Shown here: piece by piece, positions 61,504 through 64,000 of the stretch
How the letters are laid out: each line of letters begins with the position of its first letter
How positions within the stretch are numbered: the stretch's first letter is position 1
Assembly: GCA_963706685.1 (NCBI GenBank)
Contig: CAVPMY010000005.1
Span: forward strand, 186,001-250,000
Length of the DNA: 64,000 nt
Origin: CADEEN01 sp963706685
GTDB lineage: Bacteria > Pseudomonadota > Gammaproteobacteria > Burkholderiales > Burkholderiaceae_C
Direction: 5' to 3'
The notes under the pieces: generated by a model
Database searches by the model: none
Told to the model about the DNA's origin: nothing
Seen by the model: the letters and a program-made list of their open reading frames with translations, nothing else
Position numbers and translations under genes: made by a program

Positions 61504-64000
61504 ATGCAGCCGACCACCGGCGTCGCCCGGCTGCGGCTGAAGTATGGCGCTGACAAGAACGGGCTGCTCGAGGCCTTTGCCGCTGCGCGGCCGAGCGCAC
61601 AAGCCGCAGCATCGCTGACGCGTGGCCTGACGCGTCTGACCGATGAAGCACTGACCGAGTTGTGGCGCAGCAGCCTGATGCCCCCGGGCGCCGCGCTGGT
61701 AGCCGGCGGCGGCTACGGCCGTGGCGAGCTGTTCCCGTACTCGGACGTCGATGTGCTCGTGCTGCTGCCCGACGGCCTGCTGATCGAGGTGGCACGTCCG
61801 GCGCTGGAGCGTTTCATTACCGCTTGCTGGGACATCGGCCTGGAGATCGGCTCGTCGGTGCGCACCATCGAGGAATGCGCCATCGAGTCGGCGCGCGATG
61901 TGACCGTGCAGACCGCGCTGCTCGAAAGCCGCCACATCACCGGGCCGAAAAAACGCTTCGCAGAATTGCGCGAGCGTCTCGGCAAGGACATGGACCCGCG
62001 CGCCTTCCTGCGCGCCAAGGTGCTGGAGATGCAGCAGCGCCACACCAAGTACGAGGACACGCCGTACTCGCTGGAGCCCAATTGCAAGGAGAGCCCGGGC
62101 GGACTGCGCGACCTGCAGATCCTGATCTGGGTGTCGCGCGCTGCGGGCCTGGGACGCAGTTGGGTCGAGCTCAGCGCCAGTGGCCTGATCACGCCGTTCG
62201 AGGTGGCGCAGCTGCAGCACAACGAGGGCGTGCTGAAGATGGTCCGTGCCTGGCTGCACTTCATTGCCGGCCGTCGCGAAGATCGCTTGGTGTTCGATCT
62301 GCAGACCGCCGTGGCCGAACGCTTCGGCTTCAGGCCCATGAAAGGGCAGCGCGTCTCCGAACAGCTGATGCGGCGCTACTACTGGGCCGCCAAGGCCGTG
62401 GTGCAGTTGAACCAGATCCTGCTGCTCAACATCGAAGAACGGATCCTGGGCAGCGAGTCGCTGCCGATGCGGCCGATCAACGACAAGTTCTTCGACCGTG
62501 GCGGCATGATCGAAGTGGCCCGCGACGATCTCTACGAGCGCGATCCGCACGCCATCCTCGAGACGTTCCTGATCTACACCCAGGTCGTCGGCGTCAAGGG
62601 CCTTTCGGCGCGCACCTTGCGCGCGCTGTACAACGCGCGTCACCTGATGAACGCACGGTTCCGCCTCGATCCGGTCAACCGACAGCGCTTCATCGAGATC
62701 CTGCGCCAGCCCGTGGGGCAGACGCACGCGCTGCGCCTGATGAACCAGACCTCGGTGCTCGGCCGCTACCTGTGGGTGTTTCGCCGCATCGTCGGCCAGA
62801 TGCAGCACGACCTGTTCCACGTCTACACGGTGGACCAGCACATCCTGATGGTGGTGCGCAACATGCGCCGCTTCTTCATTGCCGAGCATGCACACGAGTA
62901 CCCGTTCTGCTCGCAGCTCGGCGCCGATTTCGAAAGACCGTATGTGCTCTACGTGGCTGCGCTCTTTCACGACGTGGCCAAGGGCCGCGGCGGCGACCAT
63001 TCGACTCTCGGCGCTCGCGAGGTGAAACGCTTTTGCCGAGACCACAAACTTCCCGCCGACGACGCCGCGCTGATCGAGTTCCTGGTGCGGCACCACCTGA
63101 CGATGAGCCATGTGGCGCAGAAGGAGGACCTGTCGGATCCGGAAGTCATTGCAGCGTTCGCGGCCACGGTCGGCAACGAACGCACACTCACCGCGCTGTA
63201 CCTGCTGACCGTGGCCGACATCCGCGGCACCAGCCCCAAGGTCTGGAATGCGTGGAAGGGCAAGCTGCTCGAAGACCTCTTCAGGTTGACGCTCAGATCG
63301 ATCGGCGGCGGCAAGCCGAACACCGAAACCGAAGTCGAGATGCGCAAGGCCGAGGCGCGGACGCTTTTGGCGCTGGCCTCGCAACTGCCCAACACCGAAA
63401 AGCCCTTGTGGCAGACGATGGACCTGGGCTACTTCATGCGACACGATCCGACCGATCTGGCCTGGCATGCACGTGTCCTGTGGCGGCATGTCAAGACGAC
63501 CAAGCCGGTGGTCAGCGCGCGCGCCTCGCCGGTCGGCGAAGGGTTGCAGGTGCTGGTCTACGCACCCGACATGCCCGACCTGTTCGCGCGCATCTGCGGC
63601 TACTTCGACAACGCCAGTTTCTCCGTGCTGGATGCCAAGGTGCACACCTCGAAAACGGGCTTCGGTCTCGACACCTTCCAGCTCGTGCACCCGCAGATCG
63701 ACGAGGGCGACCACACCGCGTACCGCGACCTGATCTCGCTGGTGGAAACGCAACTGGTCGGCGCGCTGGCACACAGCGGAGCGCTGCCCGAGCCGCGGCA
63801 CGGGCGGGTGTCGCGCCGCGTCAAGAGCTTTCCGGTCACGCCGCGCGTGACGCTGCGTCCGGATGAACGGGCGCAACGCTGGATCCTGTCGGTCAGCGCC
63901 AGCGACCGCACCGGTCTGCTCTATGCGATCGCTCGCGTGCTGGCCAAATACCGCATCAACCTGCAACTGGCCAAGATCAGCACGCTCGGCGAGCGCGTCG
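61504..64000 (+). CDS. glnD: [Protein-PII] uridylyltransferase/uridylyl-removing enzyme (3' end outside window)
   Basis: 832 codons are visible in one open frame that runs off the window end. GlnD senses glutamine and uridylylates PII. Nucleotidyltransferase motif G-G-G-Y-G-R-G-E-L-F-P-Y-S-D-V-D-V near residue 68-84. PII-UTase region follows (P-N-C-K-E-S-P-G-G-L-R-D-L). The HD hydrolase domain has L-F-H-D-V-A-K-G-R-G-G-D-H-S at about residue 485, and ACT domains begin near 680 and 800. ATG 61504; a GTG at 61492 in the same frame is possible. Follows map, the usual order. Confidence 0.95.
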   Translation, partial: MQPTTGVARLRLKYGADKNGLLEAFAAARPSAQAAASLTRGLTRLTDEALTELWRSSLMPPGAALVAGGGYGRGELFPYSDVDVLVLLPDGLLIEVARPALERFITACWDIGLEIGSSVRTIEECAIESARDVTVQTALLESRHITGPKKRFAELRERLGKDMDPRAFLRAKVLEMQQRHTKYEDTPYSLEPNCKESPGGLRDLQILIWVSRAAGLGRSWVELSASGLITPFEVAQLQHNEGVLKMVRAWLHFIAGRREDRLVFDLQTAVAERFGFRPMKGQRVSEQLMRRYYWAAKAVVQLNQILLLNIEERILGSESLPMRPINDKFFDRGGMIEVARDDLYERDPHAILETFLIYTQVVGVKGLSARTLRALYNARHLMNARFRLDPVNRQRFIEILRQPVGQTHALRLMNQTSVLGRYLWVFRRIVGQMQHDLFHVYTVDQHILMVVRNMRRFFIAEHAHEYPFCSQLGADFERPYVLYVAALFHDVAKGRGGDHSTLGAREVKRFCRDHKLPADDAALIEFLVRHHLTMSHVAQKEDLSDPEVIAAFAATVGNERTLTALYLLTVADIRGTSPKVWNAWKGKLLEDLFRLTLRSIGGGKPNTETEVEMRKAEARTLLALASQLPNTEKPLWQTMDLGYFMRHDPTDLAWHARVLWRHVKTTKPVVSARASPVGEGLQVLVYAPDMPDLFARICGYFDNASFSVLDAKVHTSKTGFGLDTFQLVHPQIDEGDHTAYRDLISLVETQLVGALAHSGALPEPRHGRVSRRVKSFPVTPRVTLRPDERAQRWILSVSASDRTGLLYAIARVLAKYRINLQLAKISTLGERV

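Noticed and set aside
60871..63966. A 1031-residue open frame on the minus strand
   Set aside because: It is the mirror of glnD (and the end of map) in GC-rich codons; the plus-strand reading has clear GlnD motifs throughout.

Overview
This is a GC-rich (roughly two-thirds G+C by eye), gene-dense window from a betaproteobacterium, most likely order Burkholderiales in the Rubrivivax/Leptothrix/Roseateles neighbourhood. The evidence is the gene orders (rpsP-rimM-trmD-rplS; AI-2E/PerM-hda-HAD-pcnB-folK; map-glnD; argD-argF; kynB-kynU-kynA), protein families common in this order (DUF3579, DUF4331, DUF3455) and a GC-rich intergenic repeat of a type I associate with this order. Placement to genus is inference. 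I see no prophage, insertion sequence, CRISPR array, integron, tRNA or rRNA. The content is chromosomal core with a few lineage-specific blocks.

Layout. 1-8.5 kb: an exported beta-propeller (cut by the window start), an exported creatininase, an AIM24 protein, a DUF2087 protein, an SRPBCC/cupin/hydrolase patch with a broken junction, then an ECF sigma/anti-sigma pair beside an exported DUF4331 protein and two lipoproteins. 8.5-16.5 kb: orn, an M48 protease, phhB, rsgA, a CobD-like protein, a Nudix hydrolase and the ribosome-related operon rpsP-rimM-trmD-rplS. 16.5-25.5 kb: phosphate transporter plus DUF47 partner, the folK-pcnB-HAD-hda-PerM block, SirB1-like protein and murJ. 25.6-37 kb: rpsT, DUF3579, argD, argF, the kynurenine operon, a HExxH lipoprotein, a TAXI receptor, nadC and an aminopeptidase P. 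37-46 kb: a LytTR two-component pair, a large metzincin-type protease, a Rieske-like protein, ettA and an MFS exporter. 46-56 kb: an RhlE helicase, a four-gene overlapping cluster (NAD-binding protein, MBL/beta-CASP, DUF4010, EEP phosphatase), a Lys-rich exported protein, a prolyl-hydroxylase-like oxygenase, an internally deleted HtrA protease and an AAA ATPase. 56-64 kb: purL, map and glnD (cut by the window end).

Sequence quality matters for reading this window. At least fifteen genes, several normally essential or single-copy (trmD, hda, pcnB, nadC, map, purL), switch frame one to about twenty times while their amino-acid similarity continues across the switch. Some switches lie in short homopolymers. 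This looks like uncorrected single-molecule sequencing rather than mass pseudogenisation. For such genes I give the whole span from true start to true stop.

The most unusual structure is a pair of 84-bp tandem duplications, one at the 3' end of rplS and one at the 3' end of map. Each repeats the gene's own last codons and stop. The rplS unit can fold as a three-armed structure whose arms all have GNA triloops. Two genes also look truly rearranged: an alpha/beta-hydrolase 5' end joined to a cupin 3' end, and an HtrA protease lacking its middle. I found no convincing new defence or mobile system.
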